A stretch of 64,000 bases of DNA from Linderina pennispora (Eukaryota > Kickxellomycota > Kickxellomycetes > Kickxellales > Kickxellaceae): NCBI RefSeq assembly GCF_002104995.1, contig NW_024468256.1, positions 702,001 through 766,000 on the forward strand, given 5' to 3'. Shown here in pieces: positions 1 through 10,748 of this stretch. Each line of letters opens with the position of its first letter. The stretch's first letter is position 1. The position numbers and the translations under genes are program-made. Under the pieces are notes generated by a model. It was not told the DNA's origin. It was given only the letters and a program-made list of their open reading frames with translations, and did not search any database.

Positions 1-2390
1 CGTGCGTACATAATGTACTTGCGCAGCAGATCCTGAGGGATCACGTCCTGAGCCAGATTCGCCTCATCGGCCATGACTTGGTCCTCGGTGGCAGTCTGGT
101 TAAGCGGGTGAGAACGCGTGTGGCTCTGCACGACAAAGCGACCAAGCATCTCATCCTTGACAGGGTCGACCTCATCACGGACGACGCAGAGGACATCAAA
201 ACGCGAGATAATCGGCTCAGTCAGCTCAACATTCTGTGAGAACGGCAGCGCAGGACGGTAGCGACCGCCAATTGGGTTAGCTGCAGCCAGCACCGAGCAG
301 CGTGCCTGCAGGGTAGTGACAATACCAGCCTTGGAGATAGAGATGCTCTGCTGCTCCATGGCCTCGTGGATCGAGGTACGGTCGGCGTCATTCATCTTGT
401 CAAACTCATCAATCAGGCACACACCACGGTCGGCTAGCACCAGCGCACCGCCTTCAAGCGTCCACTCGCGTGTGACAGGATCCTTGCGTACGCTGGCAGT
501 GAGACCAACGGCACTGGCACCTTGGCCAGTGGTAAAGACCGCACGGTGAGCTGTGCCCTCGATGTACTTCAGGAACTGTGACTTGGCAGTACCTGGGTCG
601 CCAAGCAGGAGAACGTTGATGTCGCCACGGGTGCGAAGCTTGCCGCCAATGTCTTTGGGCACACCACCAAACAGCGACAGGGCCAGTGCAGTCTTGATGT
701 GCTCGTGGCCGTAGATAGAGGGGGGCAATGGATTTGATAATCCGCTTGCCGACATTTTCATCGCGGGCCAGGCTGCGGATTGCACGCTTGTCTTCCTCTG
801 TCAGACGCACGGCAGCAAACTCGTCGGCGCGCTTCGACACGTGGTTAGCCTCGATGATGGTGCTGAATACCGGGAATCCTTGGCGCGTGTTGAGCGAGGC
901 ATCGAACGTGTGGGAGTAGACGCCAGTGACCTCAATCTCCTCTCCAGGCTTGGCACAATCGATGAGGTCCCAGAGTAAGATGACCTCGCGGTGGCGCGGC
1001 AGACGACCAGGTGGGACCGAACCCGGAGTCTCTTGTAGGGTCAGGCGCTGGTAGTTACGGTAGACTGTCTGCTCCGAATTGAGCGTGAACGGACCGCGGG
1101 ACTGGCACGTGGCGCACATGTTGATCTTGATCTCGGTAGTTGCGTCCTGGTAGAACGGGCCTAGCACAGCACCGCACTTGCCACAGTTGAACTTCACATA
1201 CTTCAGCTGGGGGAACACACCAGTGCGGCGGCTCACCACGCCGCTGATGCGCACCAGGCAGTTGAGCTGCGACTGGCGTAGGTCGCGCAGCGAGCACGTT
1301 GTTGGCAGCTCAGCAATGCGCACGTGGATCTCAGACCGGATTCGTGCGTAGTCCGGGAACATGGTCCGGACAGCATCCATGGCCACATCGTCCATGATGG
1401 CCAGGATTTCGCGCGGAGCATTGGCCAAAAAGTAGGCGATCAGCGGCCGCGACTGGGCCAGGTGCGAGTACGTGACCTCGAGGCTCTCGGCGTTGGCAGC
1501 GCCCAGCTGTCGGATACGCTCACCATACACCGAAGCACCCTTGTCATCAACATACGACAGCAAGAAGTGGCGGAATTCGCGGGCAATCGTCTGGCGCGGG
1601 CCCGACTCGCTGACCCACGCAGCCACTGTGCGTCCCTTCATGTCCTTCAAGTCATCGAGCGTCAGCGCGCGCTCCTCGTCGCGCACCTCCATGGCCATAT
1701 CAAGCAGGTGGGCATGCTTGCTCTCGAGTGCGCCTGCTCCGCGGCGCCGCGTACGCCCAAACCGCCGGGCGTCCTCCTCGTCCTCAAAGTCCTGCATGAA
1801 TGCAAGCGGGATACGCGACTTGGGCTGGCCAACCCCCTCCTCAAAGTCACGCCGCCTCAGCCGTGCCTCGACGCGTGCCCTGGCCGCCGGGTCCATAGCC
1901 GCAAACTCGGTTTCGTCCAAAAGCTCCTCGTCATACTTGTCAAGCTCAGCGTTGTAGCGGTAGTCGCGCTCCATGCTTGGGCCGAATAGATCTTCTCCCT
2001 CCTCGTCTTCTTGCTCCAGTGCTAGCATTTCGCCCTCGTCGTGGATCTCCTCGTCCAGATCAACGTCGCCGAGCCGGTCAGGTAGGTCCCGCTCGAGCTC
2101 GTCTTCGTTATCATCCTCTTGTGTGAATCCGGGGAATGGCGAGAATGGTGGTGGGCTGGACGGTGGCAGTGCTGGGTCTTCAGCCATATGCACCGGCGAG
2201 CTGGAACCAAATAACAAGCCTCCACCGGGCGTCTGCGGGTACGCCTCGCGGTCCTCGTCGTCCGAGACCGGGTCTGCCGGGCGCTTACGGTTCTGGTCGT
2301 TAGACTACGTGCAGGCGACTGATGTTGTTAGTAGAAGCCGGGGGAGCTGGTGCTGAATCTGCGGCAGGCATCTGCATGCTGGCTTACCAT
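1..2390 (-). CDS. MCM2: DNA replication licensing factor MCM2 (3' end outside window; one frame break)
   Basis: MCM2 is a subunit of the MCM2-7 replicative helicase, loaded at origins in the nucleus. Visible in order: an acidic, Pro-rich N-terminus, the MCM N-terminal domain, a C-X2-C-X17-C-X2-C zinc finger (CGKC...CATC, about 1190-1095), then the AAA+ core with Walker A (LLLGDPG, about 615), Walker B IDEFDKM (about 400) and the SRFD arginine finger (about 200). The start is an ATG at 2390-2388 followed directly by an intron (2387-2305, GTAAGC...TACTAAC...TAG, 83 bp). Exon 2 opens with [18 protein letters not shown] in the same frame as the rest. The frame breaks at a run of six G (720-725, plus strand): five would restore APSIYGHEH, the conserved MCM sequence. 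The C-terminus lies beyond base 1. Identity is secure. The break is probably a sequencing insertion. Confidence 0.95.
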
Positions 2391-2721
2391 TTTGTTTGTG
2401 GTTTAAGGAGAGGGTAAATGCGCTAAATGAAGAATGTTAAAGTTGGGCCAAGCACGAAAAGACGGCTGCTGGCCAGAAAAGCTCGGTGCAGATTTTATTG
2501 TCAACAAAGCCTACAAGTGATCACATCGCCAGGATTGGCGATTAAATCTAGCACGTCGCGTTCTTCTGCGGCGCAGCAGTGCAGACACCATGGCAACGTG
2601 AAAGAGGAAGAGTGTTTACATTTGTCGACATGGGATAGAGGGGAATAAGGTGAAGCGAAATAAAAAGTAGGTGAGGTGGTATGGGTGCGTGGAGATGCGG
2701 GCGAGGAAAGCGATCGTGGGC
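2391..2721. other. Intergenic spacer, MCM2 promoter side
   Basis: This 331-bp gap lies between the LIM-gene stop and the MCM2 start, both genes on the minus strand. It must hold the LIM-gene 3' end and the MCM2 promoter. I see no gene and no clear TATA box in it. Confidence 0.5.
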
Positions 2722-5484
2722 TCACACCCGGCCAAACACAGTCTTGCGCTTGTTGGCCATCTTGAAAGACTGCTGCTGCTGGATGTGGTGCTCGCACAGG
2801 AACCGTCCATTCAGGTTATAATAGACGTCACGCAGCGGGTCCTTGCACACGTCGCACGCAAAGCAGTGCGGGTGGAACCGGCCCTCATAGACCTGTGCAC
2901 ACGGGCCCTCGATCGGGTCGTGGCAGGCCGCACACAGCGACCCGTTGAGCCGGTGGTAGTCGAAGCGGCAGTACGGCATCTGCTCAAACACATAGAATGA
3001 CTTGTCGGGGAACGGTTTCCGGCACTCTTGGCAGGTGAAGCACCGCCGGTGCCACCACGCATCTAGTGCATGGACCGAGTCCTTGGTTGATCCGCAGGGC
3101 TGCAAGCACGACTTGCACACAGGGCTGCTTTTGGCTGTGTCATGCTGGTGAGCGGCCTGAGGTTGTGCCTGATGTTGGTGATGGTGATGTGGATGGCTAT
3201 GCTGTGTGTTGTTGCTGCTGCTGCTGTTGTTAGGAGCAGGCTTGGGAACAACTGGCTGGTACTTTGACAGGTCCGGCTGATTTTGCTGTTGATGGTTTTG
3301 CCGGCTGTGGCTGTGGCTATGGGTATGACGTGGCTGGTGGCGCTCACACAGATAGCTGACGGAGTCGCCATCACCGGGGACTTGGAACAGGCTGGGGTTG
3401 TTTGCATCCAGCAGCCTGTCGCACTCGGTGCATCGGAAGCACATGCGGTGGAATACGTGATTGCCCACGCAAACTGGGCTGCTGTTGCCAATCCTACCGC
3501 GGCATGCGAAGCACGCGGCGCCTGTGGACAGCGTGCTGCTGCTGCTACTGGTGCTAACCGTGCTATTGAGCCGCGTCTTGCGCGTATTCTGTGCCAGCAC
3601 GCTGTCGTGTGTGGGCGACGCCGGTGAGTTCCGGAAGCTAGCCGTACTGCTTGCCATGCTGTCGCGGTCCGACTCCGTCCGCATCTCCACATTCAGAGCC
3701 TGCATTTCATCCATCAGGTCATCGAGCAGCAGGTCGAGCTTGTTGGTGCGGCCGCCGCTCTTGGCCGATAGTGACCCGGCCGAGTTGCCCCCAGACGCGC
3801 TCTTCGGCCCGCCAGTCAGCTTCCCGCTAGCTATCGCCCCGTGCGTGTCAAGCGCAGCCAGCGGACTGTTCGACTTTTTGCCAACAGCTGACAGTGGAAT
3901 ACCTCGACTAGCTGTGCCGCCGGGCTGTTTGTTGCGTGGCAAAGGGATGGGCGCGGGTTTGAGCGGCTGGGGCTGGTGCACTCTGGCGCTCGGTGCATGG
4001 TGGTGGGTTGGGCTGGTTGGAACCTCGTTCAGAAGCGACGACAGAATGTCGAACGAGCTCTGCATAGACGAATCCTGCGGCATAGCGTTTGGTGATCCAG
4101 GCGAATAAGTTGAAGAGGGAGCAGGAGCAGAGAGAGCCGATGGTCCGCCATCGGTCTGGACCGACCCTTTACGCGAAATGCGGATCTGGCTGTCGGCAGT
4201 AGGAGTTGGGAGTTTGTAGTTGGCACCGCCCTTCTTCTTCATTGACGACGGCGGCGATGCTGTCACAGGCAGTGTTGGGGGTTTTGTCTTTGGCACAATG
4301 CCCACGTCAATGCGCTTGTTTGTGGTGCTGTTGTCTGTCTGTGACCGCGACGCCTTCGTAACTGTGGGCAGGATACCGGTACCTTTCGAGCCACTGCTCT
4401 TATTGTGCACTGTAGACGGGAGGCTTGCACCACCAGCCTTGTTTTGCCACGGGATTGAGTCTGCTGGTGTTTTGTTCACGGGGCTCTTTGTCAACGGCAC
4501 AGGTGTCTCGTTTGGGCTCTTGAAGCCTGGCCGGGAGTTTGACGGGGGGAGTGAGCTCAGCAGCTGCTCGCGTGCCTCCTCGAGCCGTGTTGAATTGCTC
4601 CGCGACATCTCAACACCAAAGTTAGCGGGGCGGCTGCGCGGAGACTGCACCTCTGACTGGGACCGCTGCAGCGACGCAACCTTTTCAGCAACACTACCTG
4701 AGATGTCTGGCCTGCTGGTTTTCGGTATGTTGAGTGACTTTGCTGCCTTTAGTCCAGGACTAATCCCATCTCCGCCAAACACCCCTTGCTGGGCAGGGGC
4801 TGGTGACCGTCTGTCAATGTCCTGATGATGATGGTGCTGTTGCTGTTGCTGCTTCTGTTGTTTCTGCTGCAACATCGGCATCGGCATCGGCGACTGTCTG
4901 CCCATCATCCCTTCGCTACTGTCGTACACGCCCATGCTACCGCCTTCACGTTGTGCGTCTGCTGAATAATTGCCCGCCGTGACCACAGGATCGCTGCTAC
5001 CGCGCAGTCCTGCCATATACGCATCAATCGACGCCGTACTGCCGTTCATCTGCGAGTGCGGGTCGTGGTCAAAGAACCCCGAGTTGTTGTGTGCCGCACT
5101 CGTCGAGCCAGGCAGTATGCTTGCAAAATCAAAATCGTCAGGCGCATCCGGAGCCTCGGCGAGGAAGTTCAACGCCGGCTTGTATGCTGCTGGAAACGCC
5201 TTGCTTTCGACATCCTTGCGCGCCTGCGCCGACATCGCCGGTGTGCGCTGCGCGGGCATCTCGTCCAAATGCTCCAAGTGGTCGCGTGGGTTGATGCCGG
5301 GCCCGTCAAAAATCGTGCTCAGCCCCCGGCTGGCATATGCTGCTGGTAGCGAGGGCACTACGGGCTGCTGTGGGCACTGGTGCTGTCCGATCATCCGGAT
5401 GTGCACGTCCTGGTTGCACTGCGCGCACTTCATCGTCGGAATCACTGTGCTGTCGCGCGGTCCGCGGCCCATTATGTGCGACAT
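2722..5484 (-). CDS. Paxillin-like protein with three C-terminal LIM domains
   Basis: A 920-residue single-exon protein. The N-terminus has a small zinc-type motif (CAQCNQDVHIRMIGQHQC, about residues 19-36). A long Ser/Pro/Gln-rich, probably disordered region with a poly-Gln/His stretch (MLQQKQQKQQQQQHHHH) follows. The last ~260 residues hold three LIM zinc-binding domains: CFACRG...CERH (about 665-725), CKSCLQ...CRFDYH (about 790-845) and CAACHD...CEHH (about 848-900), ending in a basic KRKTVFGRV tail. This architecture matches fungal paxillin-like proteins (Pxl1 family), which act at the actomyosin ring and sites of polarised growth. That role is inferred from family, not shown here. No RhoGAP domain is present, which argues against Lrg1/Rga proteins. 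The frame is intact. Confidence 0.82.
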   Translation of the reverse strand: MSHIMGRGPRDSTVIPTMKCAQCNQDVHIRMIGQHQCPQQPVVPSLPAAYASRGLSTIFDGPGINPRDHLEHLDEMPAQRTPAMSAQARKDVESKAFPAAYKPALNFLAEAPDAPDDFDFASILPGSTSAAHNNSGFFDHDPHSQMNGSTASIDAYMAGLRGSSDPVVTAGNYSADAQREGGSMGVYDSSEGMMGRQSPMPMPMLQQKQQKQQQQQHHHHQDIDRRSPAPAQQGVFGGDGISPGLKAAKSLNIPKTSRPDISGSVAEKVASLQRSQSEVQSPRSRPANFGVEMSRSNSTRLEEAREQLLSSLPPSNSRPGFKSPNETPVPLTKSPVNKTPADSIPWQNKAGGASLPSTVHNKSSGSKGTGILPTVTKASRSQTDNSTTNKRIDVGIVPKTKPPTLPVTASPPSSMKKKGGANYKLPTPTADSQIRISRKGSVQTDGGPSALSAPAPSSTYSPGSPNAMPQDSSMQSSFDILSSLLNEVPTSPTHHHAPSARVHQPQPLKPAPIPLPRNKQPGGTASRGIPLSAVGKKSNSPLAALDTHGAIASGKLTGGPKSASGGNSAGSLSAKSGGRTNKLDLLLDDLMDEMQALNVEMRTESDRDSMASSTASFRNSPASPTHDSVLAQNTRKTRLNSTVSTSSSSSTLSTGAACFACRGRIGNSSPVCVGNHVFHRMCFRCTECDRLLDANNPSLFQVPGDGDSVSYLCERHQPRHTHSHSHSRQNHQQQNQPDLSKYQPVVPKPAPNNSSSSNNTQHSHPHHHHQHQAQPQAAHQHDTAKSSPVCKSCLQPCGSTKDSVHALDAWWHRRCFTCQECRKPFPDKSFYVFEQMPYCRFDYHRLNGSLCAACHDPIEGPCAQVYEGRFHPHCFACDVCKDPLRDVYYNLNGRFLCEHHIQQQQSFKMANKRKTVFGRV

Positions 5485-8048
5485 CGTCGTGTATGTGTGG
5501 TGAAATAAGGTATATGCGATGGAAAAATAAATCTATGAGACGATGCAAATAAGAGAAGGCTGTATGAGTGAGGGGAATGTGGAAGCGAATGCCATAGAAA
5601 TGAGGTTTGGAGGGACGAAAAGACTGAAAGCAGGCAAAGAGGAACGCAGTAGACCCGGTTTCCTATTATTATTTCGTGGTTCCTTTTTTGTTCGGTCTTG
5701 TGCCAGGCAGAAAGAAAAATCAGCTGGGCAAGACTGGGGAAGGGCAAAAGCTCGCAAACGAGAGGCAAGGAGAGACAAAATAGTCCCAAAGGACAAAAGA
5801 TTGGGGAGAAAGGAAAGCGAAGGTCGTCAATCCGTACACCGCGTGGTCAGACTGGGACAGAAAACGACAAGAGGTGCTCTGCGGTTGAATAAAAGACGTA
5901 AAAATTGGTATAATGCGTTTCTTTCTTCTGGTGGGATAGTGGTAGTGGTAGCGGGGTGGCAAGAACAACAGCCGGCAAAGGTGGCGCTGCAGCTTGCTGT
6001 GGGAAATAATGCGACTAGACCGTCAGCATACAGCGGCTCAGACATGTGGTCCGCCTCGCGGTCCAGCCAGAGATAACCCTGTAGGCTGAGCGGGATCCAA
6101 GAAAAAGAGCAAGCGTAGAATGGCCCGAGTCACCAGCAACATCAGTGTCAATAGCAATCGCCCATTGCCCATTGCCCATCGATAGTCGACGGTCGAGAAG
6201 CAGAAACCCCGTTCTCGGCCAAAAACAAATAAATTGAACCTTTTTTCGCAAAACAAATTAGGAAGCGGTCCCGCCAGTCCCCACCACCACATCCTAGAAA
6301 AAGCAATCATATCCAGGATCTGAGCGCTTCAGAGAGGCCACCAAAATAAAAATAGCTCAAAAACAAACACACACAAAGCACAGCACAAGCGAAGCAGATG
6401 CAGTCCAGCTTGGAAAGCAAAGCCTCGGTATATGCGGCAGGGGAATGGGAGATGAGGCAGCGATGAGGTAATGGCAAGGAGGAGGAGAGAGAAAGGGAAA
6501 GAGACTGCCGCGTGGCAGGGCGCCAGGCAGCAGCAGCCTTTAATGCGCTTGCATCTGGCTGAGGCGGGCGGCAGACGAATGGGGCGTGAATTCCGAATAG
6601 CTGCCAAGAGCGCCGTTGGAGAACTGCACGTAATCCACGATTACAGGCAAGCCTCTCTCCACACCCTGCCTCACAGCTGGTCGTTTTGTCAGGGCCAGCA
6701 GTAAACAAAAACAAGGTCGTAGCGGAGATGGGCCCAGCAATGGTGTTTGCGCCATCTGTGGAGGGGCCCATGTTTGCTTTGGCCAGGGGCACAAGTGCGA
6801 TGCTGGCTCACGAGCAGCACATCCCTGCCTTGCGCTGCCGTGAAACCACGCCAGCAAGCTGGTACGCATGCTGGTGTGGGAAGGGGTGAGAGAACGCAGT
6901 GGATATACTTACACAATACTAAGGTTCAGGAGGACAGATCACTGTTGTGTGTGGTCGCGTTCAGAGAGCAGACGAGCAATATCCAGGTGGTATCGCTCTT
7001 TTACGTCTTTTTTCGGCGGGTAAGGCAGCTGCCAAGAGGAGAACGACACCTGAAAGATATGAATAGAATGGCAATGAATAAATATAGACGATAATAAACT
7101 AGCGTGCAAAGAAAAGAACGAAATATGCCCAGGGCAGCAGAAACGGGAAAAGAAAGCAGGCTCATCTTGTAGTTTCTCGGATGGAATTGAACGCTGCGTT
7201 TTGCCTTGTGTCCTTCGCCTAATGCTTGCTGGCATTGGATTTGCCTAGAAAAATGGATGAAAATATTGGACGTCTTGTCGCTGCTACCGCCAGGCCTGCC
7301 TGCCGATCCCCCGACCAGCCTGCTCGGGTGCTTGATTGTCAACAACCATCTTTTCCGTTCTCCACTCAGCCCTGGTTTGCAGGCAATATGCAAAGCTATG
7401 TGCAGCTGAGGTTATCACATTGGAAAATGAGGGACCGGGTTGGCTGTGCTGACGCGTGTGGATCGTCGCCCATCTGCAAAAGCGCTGGCTTCTTGTACTG
7501 TTTAATTGACCGGGCTCGCAGAGCAGGACAATCTGTTCCCGTTTCATAAAAACTACGGGCCAGCCTACACTTCCAGGCACTCGTTTTTATCTTTTGCTCT
7601 TTCTTTATACCTGCCCGCATCTCTCGTCAAAAGCGAGAGAGAAAAGGAAGAGGAAGGGGTGTAGCAATGCTGAATGCAGCCGTCGCTTGCATTCCACCTT
7701 GCTGTTTTGGGCAAGAGCATGTGGAGGCACATTGCAGCATGTTTCCCACCTTACAGCTTGGCTGCAGCTATACATCCGCTTCAAGCAGCCATCCATTCTT
7801 CAACAGGCCATCGAGCGCGAGGCCTTGCCTGTTAATGTAAGCAGCGGGTTATTTGCTCTAGCTGAGGAGCAGACTGTGTTGTTGGCCAGGTGTACCACGC
7901 GGGAATCCTGCATGTCCTACCATCCCCCTTCGTTCCTCCGAACCACCACATCACATGCTGGCGCACTACAGTCGTGCATATATTTCTCCACAGGCTAATA
8001 TGTAAAAGCTTGCATTGAATCAAATCAGCGGTCAGAATCTATATTGCT
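5485..8048. other. 2.56-kb stretch with no supportable gene
   Basis: This lies upstream of the LIM gene and downstream of TIM14. The open frames inside it are short, mutually overlapping and low-complexity, with no recognisable domain or convincing splice pattern. Purine-rich tracts (5690-5830) and CA-rich tracts (6360-6385) are visible. It probably contains the LIM-gene promoter and 5' leader, perhaps with an untranslated exon. I see no tRNA or rRNA signature. Confidence 0.5.
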
Positions 8049-8429
8049 TCACCGCAGACGGGCCTTGGTCTCCAAAAACTCCTTGGCTTCGTTAATCTTG
8101 GTGGCCATGTATGGCGAGCCGCCGCGATCCGGGTGGTTGAGCAGCATGATGGTGCGGTGGGCCCGCTTGACCTTGTCTTTGGTCAGCGACGACTCCTTCA
8201 GGCCCAGGATCAGCGCCGCCTCGCGCTTGCTCATCTTGGGGTCAAACCCGCCCTTGACAAACTGCTTGGGCACCGAGGTCACGCCCTTCAGCGCTGGTCC
8301 GCCCGACGCCCTGCCCTTGGAGAGCACTTTGAGCATAATCCCGCAAGCGGCAGCGCCAGCGAGGCCGCAGCCGATCATGACCGGTGTGTTGAACTGCTGT
8401 TTGTCCGAGTGTCCCGAAATTGCGCTCAT
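8049..8429 (-). CDS. PAM18: Mitochondrial import J-protein TIM14/PAM18
   Basis: A 126-residue J-protein of the presequence-translocase-associated motor at the inner mitochondrial membrane. It stimulates the ATPase of mitochondrial Hsp70 as preproteins enter the matrix. One membrane segment lies near the N-terminus (VMIGCGLAGAAACGIMLKVL, about residues 17-36), followed by a matrix linker with the family KGGFDPKMSKREAALILGL segment and a C-terminal J domain. The HPD signature is intact (LLNHPDRGGS), as is the final NEAKEFLE helix. Length and layout are normal for the family. The gene is a single intact exon, divergent from TGS1 across a 266-bp shared upstream region. Confidence 0.95.
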   Translation of the reverse strand: MSAISGHSDKQQFNTPVMIGCGLAGAAACGIMLKVLSKGRASGGPALKGVTSVPKQFVKGGFDPKMSKREAALILGLKESSLTKDKVKRAHRTIMLLNHPDRGGSPYMATKINEAKEFLETKARLR

Positions 8430-8695
8430 TTTGTGGAGTGAGAACTGTGAGAAAGTATGTTGAATTGAGGCAAGAAAGCAGCGACAAGTAGGTTTGCATG
8501 CCCAAGATTAGAGTAAGTGTCGCGAGCCGAAGCGAAAAATGGTTGGAATCGAGCTGGTCCGAGCTGTGAGCCGCGTGGCCCGAGGTACAAGCATGCTTTT
8601 GCCAGAAACATCGCAGGAGCAGCAGCAGGCTCGGTGTTGCGCTTCTTGCACACACACCCGGCTTTTTCCCCCATTCCCCAGACTTTCCAAGCACC
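8430..8695. promoter_or_regulatory. Shared divergent promoter TIM14 / TGS1
   Basis: This 266-bp interval separates the two divergent start codons, so both promoters must lie in it. It has no TATA box near either start. A pyrimidine-rich tract (8650-8690) precedes the TGS1 ATG. Confidence 0.55.
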
Positions 8696-9523
8696 ATGAC
8701 CAGGAAGAAGAGGAGCAGCGCAGAGGGCGCAGCTGGCCACGGCACAGCGAATAAGCGCCTGAAGCTTGTAACGGGAAGGGCAGACCGGCGAGGGCATCCG
8801 CAGGAGAAGTCTGCCAGAAAAGAATCTGCAGCCGGGCCGCTGGCGCCCAAGCTGCGTAAATATTGGAACCAGCGATTCGACTACTTCTCGCGCTTCGACG
8901 AGGGCATCCAGATCGACAACGAGGGCTGGTACTCTGTGACGCCAGAGGCAATTGCCGAGCACACGGCGCGGCGCATCTCGCAGCTCTACAACAGCCGCAG
9001 CCAGGACGAGGACTTTGGGCGTATCTGCGTCGTTGATGCGTTCTGTGGCGTGGGTGGCAACGCAATAAAGTTTGCCGAGTGGTGCGAGCATGTCATTGCC
9101 ATCGATGTTGATCCAGGCAGGCTGCAGATGGCCAAGAACAACGCAGCGGTGTACGGCGTGGCTGACCGCATCGAGTTCATCCTGGGCGACTTTTACGAGC
9201 TGGCGCCGTCGCTGAAGGCCGACGTGGTGTTTCTGAGTCCGCCGTGGGGAGGGCCCGAGTACCAGAGCACGAAGGTGTTTGATCTGGATGCGCTGCCAGT
9301 CAAGACAGGGCAGCAGTGGGTGGATCGGGCCCGGCTGATCTCGGATAATGTGGTGTGCTTTTTGCCGCGCAACTGCAGGCCAGAGGACCTGGCTGCTCTG
9401 GCACCGGCGCTGCCGTGCGATATCGAGATGAACCGGATAAACGGGTTTCTCAAGGCCGTCTCGGTGTACTTTGGCCAGCTGGCGACCTTTGGCAGCATCG
9501 ATCCGCGCCCGGCCGACTTTTAA
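8696..9523 (+). CDS. TGS1: Trimethylguanosine synthase (cap hypermethylase)
   Basis: A 275-residue enzyme that converts the m7G cap of snRNAs and snoRNAs to the 2,2,7-trimethylguanosine cap, using S-adenosylmethionine, in nucleus/nucleolus. A basic N-terminus (MTRKKRSS...NKRLK) may be a nuclear/nucleolar signal. The catalytic core begins at KYWNQRFDYFSRFDEGI, a TGS1 hallmark. The SAM-binding motif I is VVDAFCGVGGNAIKFA and the catalytic motif IV is LSPPWGGPEY, whose Trp stacks on the guanine in this family. The protein is close to fungal length, intact and single-exon. The start is the first ATG after a pyrimidine-rich leader. Confidence 0.95.
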   Translation: MTRKKRSSAEGAAGHGTANKRLKLVTGRADRRGHPQEKSARKESAAGPLAPKLRKYWNQRFDYFSRFDEGIQIDNEGWYSVTPEAIAEHTARRISQLYNSRSQDEDFGRICVVDAFCGVGGNAIKFAEWCEHVIAIDVDPGRLQMAKNNAAVYGVADRIEFILGDFYELAPSLKADVVFLSPPWGGPEYQSTKVFDLDALPVKTGQQWVDRARLISDNVVCFLPRNCRPEDLAALAPALPCDIEMNRINGFLKAVSVYFGQLATFGSIDPRPADF

Positions 9524-9572
9524 ACCCAAAAGTCCCGCAGGCGTGATTGACCAGCATACAAGCAGGGGCGTG

Positions 9573-9576
9573 GGTG
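9573..9576. repeat. Left target-site duplication of the Ty3/Gypsy element (GGTG)
   Basis: GGTG directly precedes the left LTR and is repeated at 19927-19930 directly after the right LTR. This is the 4-bp duplication expected for Ty3-type integration. Confidence 0.7.
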
Positions 9577-9823
9577 TGTCGCGACCCTATTTAAAGGTCA
9601 CGAGCTTCGTCTACTCGCCCAGGCACTAATCAATTGATAGGGACAGTTGATATTATTAAACAAGAAGAGATGATTCCTCCCGGGTCACTCCTGGAGTGAT
9701 CCGGTGTCTATTTTATAGCCTTAACTATGTGGCCTCGCCTAGGGTGATGAATCAGTCTCATCATCTGTGATCGGCTGAGTCGCATAAGCATTGGCTTTGA
9801 GTGACTGTGGTGTGATCACCACA
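9577..9823 (-). repeat. 3' LTR (left copy)
   Basis: A 247-bp long terminal repeat, by eye identical to 19680-19926. On the plus strand it begins TGTCGCGACC and ends GATCACCACA. The last ~85 bp of the pol reading frame run into it, ending at 9739. A purine-rich tract on the minus strand (AAAGAGGAGGATGA, 9824-9837) abuts it and is the likely plus-strand primer. Confidence 0.95.
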
Positions 9824-10340
9824 TCATCCTCCTCTTTAAGAAGGGGTAGCCCTTTCCTGGTAACCATGGTCTTGGGTGGCATCGCTGTGGTCCACATGCT
9901 CAAACGATCATGGTGCACCAGTTCCGCAACTCGGCGTCCTTGTGGCGTCACAAGCTTATATGTGTTGAACGGAGCACGTTCCCACACCATATACGGGCCG
10001 AGCCATGGAGGGTCCAACTTCTTCTTGGCCATATTCTTCACCTTGACCCAATGTCCAACGTCATAGGGTTTCCCCGTTTTTGTCGCCTTAGAATAAACCT
10101 CATTCATTCTGTGTGCGGCGGCAAATTGACGTTCGCGAGCGATATGGCGGGTCGAATTGACCTTGCTCAAGCGGAGGACTTCTTGGGCATAGACATCACG
10201 GTTGTCCTTGTTGTTCCAAGAGACCGGTGGCATACTATCCAGTGGTAGCCTTGGTTCTTTTCCGAACAACATGAAGAACGGGGACAACTTTGTCACAGCA
10301 TGCATTCGAACTCTTGTTGCCCACACCGCCTGGGGTAGAT
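9739..10340 (-). CDS. Gypsy pol, 3' part: integrase C-terminal domain (severed)
   Basis: This is the C-terminal part of the integrase, cut from the rest by the insertion at 10341-15657. It resumes at YLPQAVWATRVRMHAVTKLS, which continues HRWDQ at the other side of the insert. It carries the GPY/F-type module (WVKVKNMAKKKLDPPWLGPY...APFNTYKL) that contributes to DNA binding and target choice in Gypsy integrases. The frame ends inside the 3' LTR. I see no clear chromodomain. Confidence 0.85.
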
Positions 10341-10343
10341 ATT
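10341..10343. repeat. Left 3-bp target-site duplication (ATT) of nested transposon
   Basis: ATT precedes GGAGG at 10344 and recurs at 15655-15657 after CCTCC. Joining the gypsy flanks at one ATT restores the uninterrupted integrase frame. Confidence 0.75.
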
Positions 10344-10748
10344 GGAGGCCATTCACAAATAAGAAAGTTTAAAGAAACTTAATATCTTGTATCAGAATAA
10401 CCAAGTATTAAATAACAAATCAATTACTAGTAGTTGAAAAATATTTTAAAAATCAGAATGTTTAGTGATGGCCAAAAAGATTTTAGCAACTAGATTAACT
10501 AATAAATAAAAATATAAGAACAGACGCTTCTCCGAAACCCCCTTCGGCATCCTGAAAAATTTCAGTTGATTTCAATTAATGATGACCTCTAGCCTGAGAT
10601 ATCCAGCTGGGTCACATTAATGGTATCAACTGAAATTTTTCAGGATGCCGAAGGGGGTTTCGGAGAAGTTCAAAAAAAAACAAAAGAACAAAAAGTTTTA
10701 CAATTTCTAATTATTTTTTACTTAGTTTAGTGATTGTGAATGACCTCC
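10344..10748 (+). repeat. Left terminal direct repeat of nested transposon (405 bp)
   Basis: It starts GGAGGCCATTCACAA and ends TTGTGAATGACCTCC, so it has its own 15-bp inverted ends (one mismatch). Inside is a perfect 44-bp inverted repeat (10527-10570 and 10625-10668) around a 54-nt loop. Outside the loop it differs from the right copy only by a missing C near 10433 and one A in an A-run. Confidence 0.9.
10527..10668. repeat. Perfect 44-bp-arm inverted repeat (hairpin) in left terminal repeat
   Basis: Arm 10527-10570 (CTTCTCCGAAACCCCCTTCG...) is the exact reverse complement of 10625-10668. Within each arm CCGAA/TTCGG forms a smaller palindrome. The loop is 10571-10624. Confidence 0.92.

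Noticed and set aside
454-730. MCM2 as a pseudogene because of the frame break
   Set aside because: All catalytic motifs continue in the next frame, and a single extra G in a six-G run explains the break. The same error type occurs in many essential genes here.
5543-7580. Several overlapping open frames of 80-177 codons in the gap between the LIM gene and TIM14
   Set aside because: They overlap each other on both strands, are low-complexity or purine/pyrimidine skewed, and show no domain or signal. They look like chance frames in promoter DNA.
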